A DNA stretch of 64,000 nucleotides from Candidatus Rhodoferax randersensis (GCA_016718155.1 JADKEH010000001.1:1-64000), one strand, 5' to 3'; numbered from the stretch's first letter, positions 1 to 9,078 are shown. Made by a program: numbers and translations. Notes: generated from the letters alone by a model not told the origin.

Positions 1-72
1 CTTGGTTTGTGCGAAGGCCAGCGGGGCGACCAGCGTGGCGGAGCAGCTCAGGATCAGGGCGAGTTTTTTCAT
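1..72 (-). CDS. secreted protein, N-terminal fragment
   Basis: The reverse strand from 72 to the window edge gives 24 codons beginning MKKLALILSCSATLVAPLAF followed by A-Q-T-K. This is a lysine start, a hydrophobic core and an AFA-type signal peptidase site, so it is the signal peptide of an exported protein. The mature part lies outside the window and the family cannot be named. It is read in the same direction as the downstream end of the hydro-lyase gene and could be the next gene of that operon; a periplasmic binding protein would be usual there, but that is a guess. Confidence 0.6.
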   Translation of the reverse strand, partial: MKKLALILSCSATLVAPLAFAQTK

Positions 73-119
73 GTCAGTCCTTGGTGGGTGGGTGAAGAGT
101 GGGCCGGGAAAGGGGGCGT

Positions 120-944
120 TCAGAAAGAAGCGAGTTGTTGGTTGAGCAGGTCAGTGATCAGCATGGCCCCTGGCGCATGGGTGATGCAAAACGCGGGGCG
201 GGCCTGGACCAGGGCCGCTTGGGGAGTGACGCCGCAGGCCCAGAACACCGGAATCTCGTCGGCCATCACCTCGACTGCGTCCCCATAGTCGGGCGCGTCC
301 AGACTGCTGATACCGATCAGAGTGGGATCGCCCAGATGCACCGGCGCACCATGCACATTGGGGAAGCGTGAGGTGACCTGCACGGCGCGAATGGCCGCCG
401 CTGCCTTCATGGGGCGCATGGACACCACCATCGGGCCATGAAAAATGCCAGCAGGCGCGGTCTGGATATTGCTGCGGTACATCGCCACGTTTTTGCCCTG
501 TTCGATATGGCGCAGCGGCAGCCCCGCTTCCAGCAAGGCCTGCTCGAACGAGAACGAGCAGCCCAGTACAAAGGTCACCAGGTCGTCCCGCCACAGGGCA
601 GAAATGTCGGTGGGCTCATCAACCACCGCGCCGTCGCGCCAGACGCGGTAACGCGGCAGGTCGGTGCAGATGTCAATGTTCGCGCCCAGGCTGGGTAGCT
701 GGGACTGACCCGGTTCCGACACGGCCAGTAGCGGGCAAGGTTTTGGGTTGCGCTGGCAGTAGCGCAAAAAGTCGCCTGCCTGGGCCTCGGGAAGAATCAC
801 CACGTTGCCCTGCACATGGTCGCTGGCCAGACCGCTGGTATGCGAGTGCCAGACGCCCTGGCGAATCTGCTTGCGCACCTGCTGCGCGTTGCGGCTGTCT
901 TGCGGACTGAAAACCGACGCTATCGATTGCGACGAAATGCTCAC
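120..944 (-). CDS. DUF1445 / YcsI-family putative hydro-lyase
   Basis: The protein has 274 residues, full length for the DUF1445 (YcsI, D-glutamate-cyclase-like) family, whose members are annotated as putative hydro-lyases. Typical family segments are visible: a region around residues 125-140 with LVTFVLGCSFSFEQAL, then RHIEQGKNVAMYRSNI, and a C-terminal IPVFWACGVTPQAAL with THAPGAMLITD. The start ATG at 944 precedes the conserved N-terminus. A LysR gene lies 112 bp upstream in the same direction, so LysR control of a small catabolic unit is plausible. The substrate is unknown. The family call is secure; the function is inferred only from the family name. Confidence 0.85.
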   Translation of the reverse strand: MSISSQSIASVFSPQDSRNAQQVRKQIRQGVWHSHTSGLASDHVQGNVVILPEAQAGDFLRYCQRNPKPCPLLAVSEPGQSQLPSLGANIDICTDLPRYRVWRDGAVVDEPTDISALWRDDLVTFVLGCSFSFEQALLEAGLPLRHIEQGKNVAMYRSNIQTAPAGIFHGPMVVSMRPMKAAAAIRAVQVTSRFPNVHGAPVHLGDPTLIGISSLDAPDYGDAVEVMADEIPVFWACGVTPQAALVQARPAFCITHAPGAMLITDLLNQQLASF

Positions 945-1056
945 CAGAAATTCCCCAATTGCATGCCATGTGGATGGCGATGGGCGGATTGTGGAAGCTC
1001 ACGTATCGATGTGCAAATTCAAAATTTTTCGCTAGCAGCATCGATTTTTTCGATTT

Positions 1057-1983
1057 TCAGGGTTTACCCTTTACTACTTGTTTCGCTGCCCGTTTTGGTG
1101 CATTGGGCGCGCCCTCCACGAAGGCCAGCGCCGACTTGACCACCCGCTCCACGGCCTGTGACGTGGGGTCCGTGCGGTAGCTGGCATGGATGGGCAAGGC
1201 CTGCAATTTGGCATCGCAGCTCAGCAGCTTCAGGCTGGCAACACCAGCCAGGCGCTGCACCGCAATACGCGGCAGCGAAGCCACGCCGAAGCCACCCTGC
1301 ACCAGTTGCACCATGGCGGAAATGGACGAGATGGCGTGCACCCTCTTTGGCTCCAACTGGTGCTGGCGAAACAAATCCAGCAGGGTGACATGGGGTTGCG
1401 AGCCTTTCTGGAAGGTCAGCAACTCCATCTCGGCGAGTTCATCGAGCCGGTATTTTCTTTTGGTGTGCAGTGCGGGGTTACCGACAAAGGCCATTTCCAT
1501 GGACGGCAGCGCGCGGTTGCGCACCCCGTCGGCAGAGGCAGGTAACACGGCGAACACCAGGTCCAGTGTGCCGCGCTGGATGTGGTCCATCAAAATGGGC
1601 GTGGTCTCCACCGTCAGCTCCAGCTCCAACCCGGGCTGGTCCTGGCGCAGCTTCTCCAGCCACGGGATCAGCCAGGAATGCAACACCGACTCAATGGCCC
1701 CAATGCGCATGGACACCGCCAGCGGTGCGCCCGAACCCATCTCGGCCTTGACCTCGCGCTGCAGCTCCAGCAGCTTCTGGGCATAGACCAGAAACCGTGC
1801 ACCCGCCGCGGTGAGCTTGAACTGCTTGTCGCGCCGGTCCAGCAGCAGCACACCCAGCTCGTCCTCCAGCGTGGCGATACGGCTGGACATGGCGGACTGC
1901 GTCAGAAACAGCTTGTCCGCCGCGCGCGAGATGCTCTTGAGCGAGGCGACCCAGTAAAAGGCTTCGACGAAACGCAGGTTCAT
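1057..1983 (-). CDS. LysR-family transcriptional regulator
   Basis: This 308-residue protein has an N-terminal winged helix (about residues 1-60: NLRFVEAFYWVASLKSISRA, then a recognition helix with LTQSAMSSRIATLE). A periplasmic-binding-protein-like effector domain follows (about 90-295). Length and domain order are standard for LysR. It is transcribed toward the hydro-lyase gene, with 112 bp between them, and away from crcB. It probably regulates the hydro-lyase or the secreted-protein gene beyond it. No operator could be assigned with confidence. Confidence 0.9.
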   Translation of the reverse strand: MNLRFVEAFYWVASLKSISRAADKLFLTQSAMSSRIATLEDELGVLLLDRRDKQFKLTAAGARFLVYAQKLLELQREVKAEMGSGAPLAVSMRIGAIESVLHSWLIPWLEKLRQDQPGLELELTVETTPILMDHIQRGTLDLVFAVLPASADGVRNRALPSMEMAFVGNPALHTKRKYRLDELAEMELLTFQKGSQPHVTLLDLFRQHQLEPKRVHAISSISAMVQLVQGGFGVASLPRIAVQRLAGVASLKLLSCDAKLQALPIHASYRTDPTSQAVERVVKSALAFVEGAPNAPKRAAKQVVKGKP

Positions 1984-2164
1984 AGCCGACGAGCTTCCAA
2001 AAAGCGACAGGGCATCGTGTCTGCCCGATGCGCACGGCGCGGTGTTTGCACGCCTGCGATTGTCACCCGCAACCCTCGTCGCCCAGTCCTACCCGAGAAA
2101 ATTGCGATGAGTGACCGTGATTGGTGCGCATGACCGCTGCACGCCCCCTTATGATGGCGTCCAC

Positions 2165-2545
2165 ATGATCTCCGTCCTCGCCATCTGCATCGGTGCCAGT
2201 CTGGGGGCGCTGGCCCGCTGGGGGCTAGGCCTGTGGCTGAACCCCGGCGCCATCATCCCGTGGGGCACGCTGGCCGCCAACTTGATCGGCGGCTACCTGG
2301 TGGGCGTGTGCGTGGCGGTGTTTCAGGTGCTGCCCAATCTGGACCCGGTGTGGCGGCTGGCATTGGTCACCGGTTTCCTCGGTGCGCTGACCACCTTCTC
2401 CAGTTTCTCCGCCGAAGTGATCGGCCTCTTGAGCCAGCAGCGCTACCTGCTGGGCACGGCTACCGCTGCGCTGCATCTGTTCGGCTCCCTGGCGCTGACC
2501 ATCGTCGGGATTCGAAGCGCTATGTTTTTTATAGCTACCAAGTAG
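2165..2545 (+). CDS. crcB: fluoride efflux channel CrcB/Fluc
   Basis: From the ATG at 2165 the product has 126 residues, normal for CrcB. It has four hydrophobic segments and the family signatures GASLGALARWGL near the N-terminus, GTLAANLIGGYLVG in TM2 and TGFLGALTTFSSFSAE in TM3, which carries the phenylalanine-box and sodium-site region. Fluc channels are dual-topology dimers that export fluoride. An in-frame start exists 54 bp upstream, but the conserved family N-terminus begins at 2165. The last codons overlap a small dispersed repeat. No fluoride riboswitch was recognised upstream. Confidence 0.92.
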   Translation: MISVLAICIGASLGALARWGLGLWLNPGAIIPWGTLAANLIGGYLVGVCVAVFQVLPNLDPVWRLALVTGFLGALTTFSSFSAEVIGLLSQQRYLLGTATAALHLFGSLALTIVGIRSAMFFIATK

Positions 2546-2575
2546 CTACCAGAATCGGTTCTGGCTATTATTTCT
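2515..2575. repeat. short GCTAT/ATAGC dispersed repeat
   Basis: The end of crcB and the following bases contain GCTATGTTTTTTATAGCT, then a perfect hairpin CCAGAA-TCGG-TTCTGG. Related tokens (GCTAT...ATAGC) recur at 11810-11850 and inside tupA near 35820. Repeats of this kind are common between Comamonadaceae genes. It may also act as the crcB terminator. Confidence 0.45.
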
Positions 2576-2606
2576 GTATAGAACCGAGGGGGGCCGTCCC
2601 TCGCAG

Positions 2607-3440
2607 CTACATCGCCTTGAACAAGCCCGTGTAGCTGCGGCTGACTTCGAGCTTCTCGTTGCTGCCGCGCACGCTGACCAACTGGCGACCGCGCTCGTCG
2701 CGGCTCACCCCGGCAATGGCCTTGATGTTGACCAGCGTCGAGCGGTGGATCTGCCAAAACAGGTTCATGTCGATCTCTTCAACCAGTTCCTTGATCGGCT
2801 TGCGAATCAGCGCCTCCACCGTAGCGGTCTGCACCCGCGTGTACTTCTCGTCCGAGATGAAGAACAGCACCTCCTCCACCGGAATCATCTGGATGCTCTG
2901 ACGCACGCTGGCCTGTATCCACTGCAATTTGGCCGACCCTTGCGGGTTGATCTGCCCGGCCAGCCGTTGCAACAGTTGCTGCATGTCCGGGCTATGGGTG
3001 GGCAACAACGGTGCGGGCTGGCTGTCCCCATCAGCAAACCGGCTGCGCTCGGCCATGCGCTGCTTGATACGCTGCACGGTCAGCAGCAGGCGTTCGCGTT
3101 CGGCCGGCTTCAACACATAGTCCACCACGCCCTGCTCGAAGGCCTGCACCGCGTACTGGTCATAGGCGGTGATAAAGACGATCTCGCAGCCGGGCCAGCC
3201 ATTGGCTTCTTCATAGGTTGGCAACTGGGCAATCTGCCGCGCCGCGTCAACCCCGGTCATCACCGGCATGCGGATGTCCAGAAACACAATGTCCGGGTGA
3301 TGCTGTGCCGTCAGGTCGACGGCTTCCTGGCCATTCTTGGCCTCGGCCACGATCTCCAGCTCAGGCCACACCTCCTTCAAGCGGGCGCGAAGCTGCTCGC
3401 GCATCAGGCGTTCATCGTCGGCAATCAGGGCGCGGGTCAT
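2607..3440 (-). CDS. LytTR-type response regulator
   Basis: The protein has 277 residues. The receiver domain (about 1-125) has the acidic pair ADDE near the N-terminus, the phosphoacceptor Asp in DIVFLDIRMP, and the conserved ITAYDQYAVQAF and DYVLKPAERE segments. A linker is followed by a LytTR DNA-binding domain (about 170-275) with FFISDEKYTRVQT, FWQIHRSTLVNI and a SYTG...F end. It belongs with the upstream sensor kinase gene, 16 bp away on the same strand, as a LytS/LytR (AlgZ/AlgR-like) pair. Target genes are not evident here. Confidence 0.93.
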   Translation of the reverse strand: MTRALIADDERLMREQLRARLKEVWPELEIVAEAKNGQEAVDLTAQHHPDIVFLDIRMPVMTGVDAARQIAQLPTYEEANGWPGCEIVFITAYDQYAVQAFEQGVVDYVLKPAERERLLLTVQRIKQRMAERSRFADGDSQPAPLLPTHSPDMQQLLQRLAGQINPQGSAKLQWIQASVRQSIQMIPVEEVLFFISDEKYTRVQTATVEALIRKPIKELVEEIDMNLFWQIHRSTLVNIKAIAGVSRDERGRQLVSVRGSNEKLEVSRSYTGLFKAM

Positions 3441-3456
3441 GTTTCAAACTCCATGG

Positions 3457-4880
3457 TCAGGTCAAATCGTTTGCGGCCGGGCCGGAAGGCTCGGTGGCCG
3501 ACCGCACCACATAGGGTACCGTGATGGTGACCGTGGTGCCGCCGCCAGCGGTCTCGCTCACGGCCAGGCTGGCCTTTCCACCGTACAGCAGGGCCAGCCG
3601 TTCGCGGATATTACTCAAACCAATGCCGGTGCCCGCCGTTGCGGCCTTGCCAAACCCCAGGCCGGTGTCGACCACCCTCACCGCCAGCTTGCCGTGCACG
3701 ATTTCCGCACTCACCGTCAATTGGCCACCTTCGGCCTTGGGCTCCAGGCCATGCTTGATGGCGTTTTCCACCAGACTCTGCAACATCATGGGTGGAAACT
3801 CGGCCGACAGCAGCCCGTCACTCACCCGCACCTCGGTTTGCAGTCGCTCCTCCATGCGCACTTTCAGTATCTCCAGATAGGGGCGGATCACGGCCAGCTC
3901 GCGCCCGAGGTCGCGCGTGGTCTGGGCATTGGCCTCACGCATGGTTGGCATGCTGGCACGCAACAAGGCGATCAGGTTTTTTTGCATGATGCTGGCGCGC
4001 GGGGATCGGTCTCGATAAGGTGGTCGATGCTCGCCAGCGTATTGAACAAGAAGTGCGGCTCCACCTGCGCCTGCATCGCAGCCATGCGCGCCTCCACCAC
4101 TTGGCGCTTCAGGGACTCGGACTCGGCTACTTCGGTCGCCTGAGCGGCCTTGGCCTCGGCTTGAACCTTGCCCTTGTAAGTGACCTTGATGATGATTGAG
4201 ATTAGGATGAACCACATGGTCAGCGGCACCAGCGGCGCGCCGTACTTGTGGGTCCGGATCCGCGGGCGCCGGGCCTCGGCGGCCGCGTCAGCAGCCTCCT
4301 CGGCGGCTTCAAGGGCAGCGTCCTTGGCATCGCGCCGGGCCTCATCCATGGCCGCGCGCACCTCACGGCTTGCCTGTTCGATCGCATCACGAACCGACTG
4401 CGAATCGGCGCCCGGCGGCAGCTTGATGGTGATACCCGGCGCAGCGTCTGACTCCGTGGTCGCAGCGCCACCAGAGGCCGGGGCCGCCGGAGCCGAGGCA
4501 GCGCTGGCGCGCGGTGTGATGCGCACGCCCCGCTCGTCAATCGAGATGTCCACACCGTCCTTCGACGCCTTGGCCGTGCCATCCGGCCTGGCGCCGGGTG
4601 GTTCGACCGCGATGCCGGGCAGGTTGGGGAGACGCGGCGGGGTGATGGCCTTCTTCTTGGTCGACACATCTTCCGGCAGGATCTCGGTGTACGTCCAACT
4701 GAACGGCGGAATGTCGTCGATGATATTGACGGCAATGATCAACGCCACCGCCCAGATGAAGAACCAGCGCCAGGTGATGCTGACCAGCCAACTGGCATAA
4801 CCATGGTAGGCATGGACGCAGGTCGCTGAAAAACTGGCCCAGGCGCTGGGCTGTCCTTGGGCGTTCGGGGGATTGTTCAT
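3457..4880 (-). pseudogene. LytS-type sensor histidine kinase, split by a 2-nt frameshift
   Basis: Two overlapping frames together make one kinase of about 474 residues. The first, from ATG 4880, has a TM helix (WRWFFIWAVALIIAVNII), a long Ala/Glu-rich presumably coiled stretch, a second TM (MWFILISIIIKV) and the His_kinase motif EPHFLFNTLASIDHL. It then runs out after ETDPRA. The second frame continues at SIMQKNLIALLRASMP and contains the N box (SLVENAIKHGLE) and G box (DTGLGFG, GTGIGLSNIRERL). The break is at about 3994-4003, where the reverse strand reads CGCGCGCC. Removing one GC restores the frame. It is probably an assembly indel; otherwise the kinase loses its ATPase domain. Pairs with the LytTR regulator. 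Confidence 0.85.
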
Positions 4881-5070
4881 GGTGGGTCGGCTCGGACGGC
4901 GGATTGGAATGCCCCGACTGTAGCGACCTAGGGGCGGGCCGCGCCAGCAAGACGCGATGCACTGCGCCAGCGGCGGACAGGCTGCGCCGCGAACAGACAT
5001 GCGTGGCGATCGAAAGGTGGCCTCAGCTTGATGACGCGATCGGCCTCACCACCTGGTTTGTCCAACTGAC

Positions 5071-5370
5071 CTACCCGCCCCCACGCTGCATGTACAAATC
5101 AAACCGCTGCATGAACGCCAGGCGCTGGGCATCATCCAAGCCGCTGAAACCGAAGTGAACGAGCAGGCGCGGAATGCGCGCCAGGGCGATGACGCGCGGC
5201 TCGCCAACTTCCCATGACACGCGCAACTGGCCGGTGCCGATTTGCACGGTCAAGGCTTGGTTCGTGAACTGGTGCGCGTGCTGGCCCAGGGCGCGCGGCA
5301 CGCTGTCCAGCCACTCGCGCTCGGTGCAGCCCATCTCGCGGTCAAACCGTTCGGGGTAGTGCGATTGCAT
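5071..5370 (-). CDS. conserved small protein of unknown function, last gene of the AOR operon
   Basis: From ATG 5370 the product has 99 residues beginning MQSHYPERFDREMGCTEREW and including VSWEVGEPRVIALARIPRL and HFGFSGLDDAQRLAFMQRFD. A longer in-frame reading starting at 5472 would translate a dispersed repeat (the VIARSVATWQS part), so 5370 is preferred. I do not recognise the domain. It follows the MoaD-like gene on the same strand, so it may help assemble the tungsten cofactor or the AOR enzyme. That role is inferred from position alone. Confidence 0.7.
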   Translation of the reverse strand: MQSHYPERFDREMGCTEREWLDSVPRALGQHAHQFTNQALTVQIGTGQLRVSWEVGEPRVIALARIPRLLVHFGFSGLDDAQRLAFMQRFDLYMQRGGG

Positions 5371-5395
5371 GAGTGACGTGAGCAGTGGGCACCAT

Positions 5396-5441
5396 CGCGA
5401 CGCAGTGGATTGCCACGTCGCGACGCTCCTCGCAATGACGG
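5396..5441. repeat. ATTGC...GCAAT dispersed repeat, half copy
   Basis: The sequence GTGGATTGCCACGTCGCGAC followed by GCTCCTCGCAATGACG is the right half of the repeat family also seen at 7099-7187, 20688-20766, 24563-24639 and 58965-59135. It sits between the MoaD-like gene and the small unknown gene. Confidence 0.75.
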
Positions 5442-5489
5442 GCACCGAAACCAGACGGCTTGCGCTTGCCAATCGTCAAGGCTTTCACA

Positions 5490-5743
5490 CTACCCCCCTG
5501 CAATGGGCGGCCAGATGGCCAGCACGTCGCCTTCGTTCAGGGTTTGACTCAGGCGTTGCGCGGGCGCGATGTACGTGCCGTTGACCAGCACCAGGTGCAC
5601 CAGCTTGGGCGGCATTGAAAGGGTTCGATGACCTGGCTGATGCTGGCCTGCGGGTCTACCTCAATTTCGATCACGTTGGTGTAGCGTGCCTCGACCGGCA
5701 GGTAGTCGGTGAGTTGCGCAAACAGCTTGAAGGTAATCCGCAT
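5490..5743 (-). pseudogene. MoaD/ThiS-like sulfur carrier, frameshifted by 1 nt
   Basis: The first frame starts at ATG 5743 (MRITFKLFAQLTDYLPVEA, then ISQVIEPF). The second frame resumes at the ATG at 5615 (MPPKLVHLVLVNGTYIAPAQ, then LSQTLNEGDVLAIWPPIAGG) and ends at a TAG at 5490. Together they form an 84-residue beta-grasp protein ending in the diagnostic Gly-Gly, which is thiocarboxylated in MoaD/ThiS proteins. One base is missing around 5616-5617 (the reverse strand reads TTTCAATG; TTCAACATG or similar is expected). MoaD-like proteins are usual companions of tungsten AOR genes and supply sulfur for the pterin dithiolene. The operon position fits. Probably functional in the organism if the indel is an error. 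Confidence 0.85.
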
Positions 5744-5755
5744 AAGGACGATGGG

Positions 5756-7051
5756 TTACCGTCGGCGTGTATCGTCGGCGCCGCTCCAGCCGCCCTGCCC
5801 CTGGGCGCTGGCCAGGTAGGCGTGCATCAGTTGCGTAGGGTCGCGCAGCAGCGCGTCCTTCCACTCACCCAGCTTCACCTGGCCTTCGACCAGGCCACGC
5901 ATCACGCCCACGTGCTCGGTCCAGCCGACCGAGTTGCAGCCCACCAGCACGTCGTCCTTGAACTGCAGGCTCAGGTGGCGGCCACCTGGCTTGTCGGTCA
6001 GCTCGGCATGTTCGCCACCGGCCACACCGGCCCAGTCGCCGAAACTGGCGGAAATCAGGCCCAGGGTGTCGAGCACGTTGATCTGGGTCACACCCTTGAG
6101 TTCGGCCAGCGGCGCGGCACCCTTGCCAAAAGCCACCATATTCAGGGCCGCCACCCGCGCCTGCTCGGCCGCGTTGGGCTGGATCGCGCTCACGATGGTC
6201 TTGCCCGACACTTTGTCAAAGGCCTCGGCGCAGTCGCCAGCGGCGTAGATGCCGGGCACGTTGGTCTGCAGGTGTTCATCGGTGAGCACGCCCATCAGGC
6301 AAACAACGCCCGACTGCTCCAGGAAGCCGATGGCCGGCTTGACGCCGGTGGCGCTGATGACCAGATCGACCGCCACCGTCTGGCCATTGGACAGGCGCAC
6401 GCTCAAGGGGCTGCCAGCACTGATGGCCTCCACCCGCGTGCCAGTGAACACCTGCACGCCCTTGGCCTCGCACCAGTCGCGAATCATGCCGCCGGCCGTG
6501 GGGCCCATCATGCGCGGCACCATGCGGTCGCCCATCTCGACCACGCTCAAGTGCACACCGCGTGCCGCCAGCGCTTCCATGATGATGCAGCCGATAAAGC
6601 CGGCGCCCATCTGCAGGACCCTGGCCCCCTTGGTCGCCAGCGACATGATGGCGCGGGCGTCGGCCAGCGTCCAGCAGGGGTGCACGCCGGCGCAGTCCAT
6701 GCCGGGGATCGGCGGGCGCACCGGGCTGGAGCCGGTGGCGATCAGCAGGGTGTCGAACTTGAGCGTCTGGCCATTGTCCAGCGTCACGGTGCGCCCACCC
6801 GTATCGACCTGCTTGGCGCGTGCGTGCACCATGTTGATGGCCAGATCGGCATAGTGCGAGGCCCCCTTGCGCAGGTAGGTGCCGCGCTCGTCGACATTGC
6901 CCATCAGCAGGTAGGGAATGGCCATGCGCGAATAGGGCGGCTCGGGCTCGTCGCCGACGATGGTGATGGTGTCCTTGGGCGCGTGCTTGCGGATGGTTTC
7001 GGCGGCGATGACGCCGGCCGGGCCGGCGCCTAGGATCAGGTGATGGGTCAT
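5756..7051 (-). CDS. aorC: FAD-dependent NAD(P) oxidoreductase subunit of the AOR complex
   Basis: From ATG 7051 the product has 431 residues with two Rossmann motifs. The FAD site is LILGAGPAGVIAAETI at the N-terminus, and the NAD(P) site is LQMGAGFIGCIIMEAL near residue 150. GIYAAGDCAEA near residue 275 is the second FAD motif of the pyridine nucleotide-disulfide oxidoreductase family. In the three-subunit AOR of Aromatoleum aromaticum a comparable FAD subunit couples the W enzyme to NAD+, so NAD-linked aldehyde oxidation, or acid reduction, is likely here. It is separated from the W-subunit gene by about 170 bp that contain a dispersed repeat. An alternative start lies 12 bp upstream. Confidence 0.85.
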   Translation of the reverse strand: MTHHLILGAGPAGVIAAETIRKHAPKDTITIVGDEPEPPYSRMAIPYLLMGNVDERGTYLRKGASHYADLAINMVHARAKQVDTGGRTVTLDNGQTLKFDTLLIATGSSPVRPPIPGMDCAGVHPCWTLADARAIMSLATKGARVLQMGAGFIGCIIMEALAARGVHLSVVEMGDRMVPRMMGPTAGGMIRDWCEAKGVQVFTGTRVEAISAGSPLSVRLSNGQTVAVDLVISATGVKPAIGFLEQSGVVCLMGVLTDEHLQTNVPGIYAAGDCAEAFDKVSGKTIVSAIQPNAAEQARVAALNMVAFGKGAAPLAELKGVTQINVLDTLGLISASFGDWAGVAGGEHAELTDKPGGRHLSLQFKDDVLVGCNSVGWTEHVGVMRGLVEGQVKLGEWKDALLRDPTQLMHAYLASAQGQGGWSGADDTRRR

Positions 7052-7098
7052 GGTGAACTCCAAGGTTTATTGGCAACGGAGCAGGCATCCCAGCTAAA

Positions 7099-7187
7099 CG
7101 TCATTGCGAGCCCCAGTCAGGGCGCCACGCTGAACCGATGGCGCACTGCAGCGCGGGCAGTCCGCTTGACCGGCAATCGCAATGACG
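7099..7187. repeat. ATTGC...GCAAT dispersed repeat
   Basis: An imperfect inverted element opens with CGTCATTGCGAG and closes with CAATCGCAATGACG. It lies between the W-subunit and FAD-subunit genes of the AOR operon. Same family as the copies at 5396, 20688, 24563 and 58965. Transcribed as part of the operon, it could fold into a hairpin and affect mRNA processing. Confidence 0.7.
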
Positions 7188-7221
7188 AAGCCCCCGTTTG
7201 CTATCGGCTAACGACCATCGG

Positions 7222-9069
7222 CTACAGCCCCAAACGCGCCTTGGTGTCGGCCGTGGGGCGGCCTTCGCTGTCCCAACCGCGTGCGCTGTAGTACTTGGGC
7301 ATCATCTCGGCGAGCATGCTGACCTTGCCTTTGGAGCCGCCGGTCTTGCACGGTTCGTTGAGCAGGCGTGGTGGCAGGCTGTCGTCTTTGGCGGTGAAGC
7401 CGGCACGGTTGTTGAACTCGCGCTCCATGTTCCAGATGCGCTCGCCAATCTTGGCCAGTTCTTCCACCGTGAACGCCTCATCACAGGCGGGTGCCAATTG
7501 CGCGGCCAAGTCGGGCAGGCTCCAGGCAAAGGTGGTGAAGATGCACAGGCCCGACGAGTCAAAGGCGGCGGTAGCATCCTGGAAGGCCTTCACCAACTCA
7601 GGCTTGCCTTCGTGTTCGGTCGGATCGGTCTTGACCGGAATACCGAACACTTCCGAGGCGATGGTGTAGCCGCGCAAGTGGCAGCCGCCGCGGTTGGAGG
7701 TGGCATAGGCCAGGCCAATGCCCTGAATGGCGCGCCCGTCGTAGGCCGGGAACTCCTGGCCCTTGGAGCTCATGCTCAGCTCGGGGTGGCCGTACTTGGC
7801 GGTCAGGCGCTTGGAGCCCTGGCCAATTTCCTTGCCAAAGCCGCGCCCGTTGACCGTCTCTTCGGCCAGGAAGGCCAGTGTCTCGGCCGAGCCGAACTTG
7901 GCGTCTATGCCAATTTGCTCCTTGGTCAGCACCCCCATGTCGTACAGCTCCATCACCGCGCCGACGGTGGCGCCGAAGGTGATCGGGTCGATGCCTTCCT
8001 CGTTACAGAGGAGGTTGGCGTATTGCAGGGCTTCCAGGTCGTTGACACCGTTGGCGGCACCCAGCGACCAGGCCGCTTCGTACTCCAGGCCGCCGTTGGC
8101 ACCCCGGTACTGCGGTTTGTTGGCGATGGTGAAGTGGTTCTCGTCCATCTTGCTGATGCGCCCGCAGGCGATGGTGCAGCCGAAGCAGGCCTGGTTCGTC
8201 ACCAAATGCTTCTTGCCATCGGTCTTGCGCGGCGTTGCCATGGCTTCGGCGCCGATGTCCTTGGCGCCTTCAAACTGCACATCGCGGTGGTTGCGCGTGG
8301 GCAGGCCACCCATCTCGTTGATGACGCTCATCAGCACCTGCGTGCCATAGGTGGGCAGGCCCTGGCCGGTCACGCCGTTCTCAGCCAGCACTTTCTTGGC
8401 CGTCGCCACTGCCGTCATGAAGCCCTTGGGGTCCCGCAGGTTGCCAACGCCCAGGGTGCCGCGCACGGCAATCGCCTTGAGGTTCTTGCTGCCCATCACG
8501 GTGCCCACGCCCGAGCGCCCGGCCGCGCGATGCAGGTCATTGACGACCGCCGCAAACAGCACGCCATTCTCGCCGGCCTTGCCGATGCTCGAAACACGGG
8601 TGAGCGGGTCCTGCAGGCCCTTCTTGATGATCTCCTCGGTCTGCCAGACACTCTTGCCCCACAGGTGGGCGGCGTCGCGCAGCTCGGCCACATCGTCGTT
8701 GATATACAGGTACACCGGCTTGGGACTCTTGCCCTCGAAGATGATCATGTCCCAGCCCGCCATCTTGAGCTCGGCGCCCCAGTAGCCACCCGAGTTGGAG
8801 CAGGCAATCGCGCCGGTCAGCGGCCCTTTGGTAATGACCGTGTAGCGCCCTCCGGTGGACGCCATGGTGCCGGTGAGTGGCCCGGTGGCCCAGATGATCT
8901 TGTTATCGGGTGACAGCGGATCGACCTTGGCGTCGATCTCTTCCACCAGGTACTTGGTGCCCAGACCGCGCGAGCCCACGTAGTCGCGCGCCCATTGCAT
9001 GTTGAGCGGCTCGGACTTGACCGTGCCGGCCGTCAGGTTGACGCGAAGAATTTTTCCAGCCCATGACAT
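7222..9069 (-). CDS. aorB: tungsten-containing aldehyde:ferredoxin oxidoreductase, large subunit
   Basis: The protein has 615 residues, the usual AOR length, and starts with the family signature MSWAGKILRVNLTAGTVKSE. The N-terminal domain (about 1-200) has VGSRGLGTKYLVEEID and GPLTGAIACSNSGGYWG, which contact the tungstopterin. The [4Fe-4S] ligands are ACFGCTIAC at about 292-301, with the fourth Cys in DSSGLC at about 502-507, also a pterin-binding motif. AORs carry W bound to two pterins and oxidise aldehydes to acids at low potential. Neighbours provide the FeS chain, the FAD/NAD module and a MoaD-like protein; tungstate import is encoded at 35-37 kb. Real substrates are not deducible; aromatic or aliphatic aldehydes are typical. 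Confidence 0.95.
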   Translation of the reverse strand: MSWAGKILRVNLTAGTVKSEPLNMQWARDYVGSRGLGTKYLVEEIDAKVDPLSPDNKIIWATGPLTGTMASTGGRYTVITKGPLTGAIACSNSGGYWGAELKMAGWDMIIFEGKSPKPVYLYINDDVAELRDAAHLWGKSVWQTEEIIKKGLQDPLTRVSSIGKAGENGVLFAAVVNDLHRAAGRSGVGTVMGSKNLKAIAVRGTLGVGNLRDPKGFMTAVATAKKVLAENGVTGQGLPTYGTQVLMSVINEMGGLPTRNHRDVQFEGAKDIGAEAMATPRKTDGKKHLVTNQACFGCTIACGRISKMDENHFTIANKPQYRGANGGLEYEAAWSLGAANGVNDLEALQYANLLCNEEGIDPITFGATVGAVMELYDMGVLTKEQIGIDAKFGSAETLAFLAEETVNGRGFGKEIGQGSKRLTAKYGHPELSMSSKGQEFPAYDGRAIQGIGLAYATSNRGGCHLRGYTIASEVFGIPVKTDPTEHEGKPELVKAFQDATAAFDSSGLCIFTTFAWSLPDLAAQLAPACDEAFTVEELAKIGERIWNMEREFNNRAGFTAKDDSLPPRLLNEPCKTGGSKGKVSMLAEMMPKYYSARGWDSEGRPTADTKARLGL

Positions 9070-9078
9070 AACATTTCT

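Noticed and set aside
5371..5472. N-terminal extension of the small AOR-operon protein
   Set aside because: It translates the dispersed ATTGC repeat, and the conserved start is at 5370.
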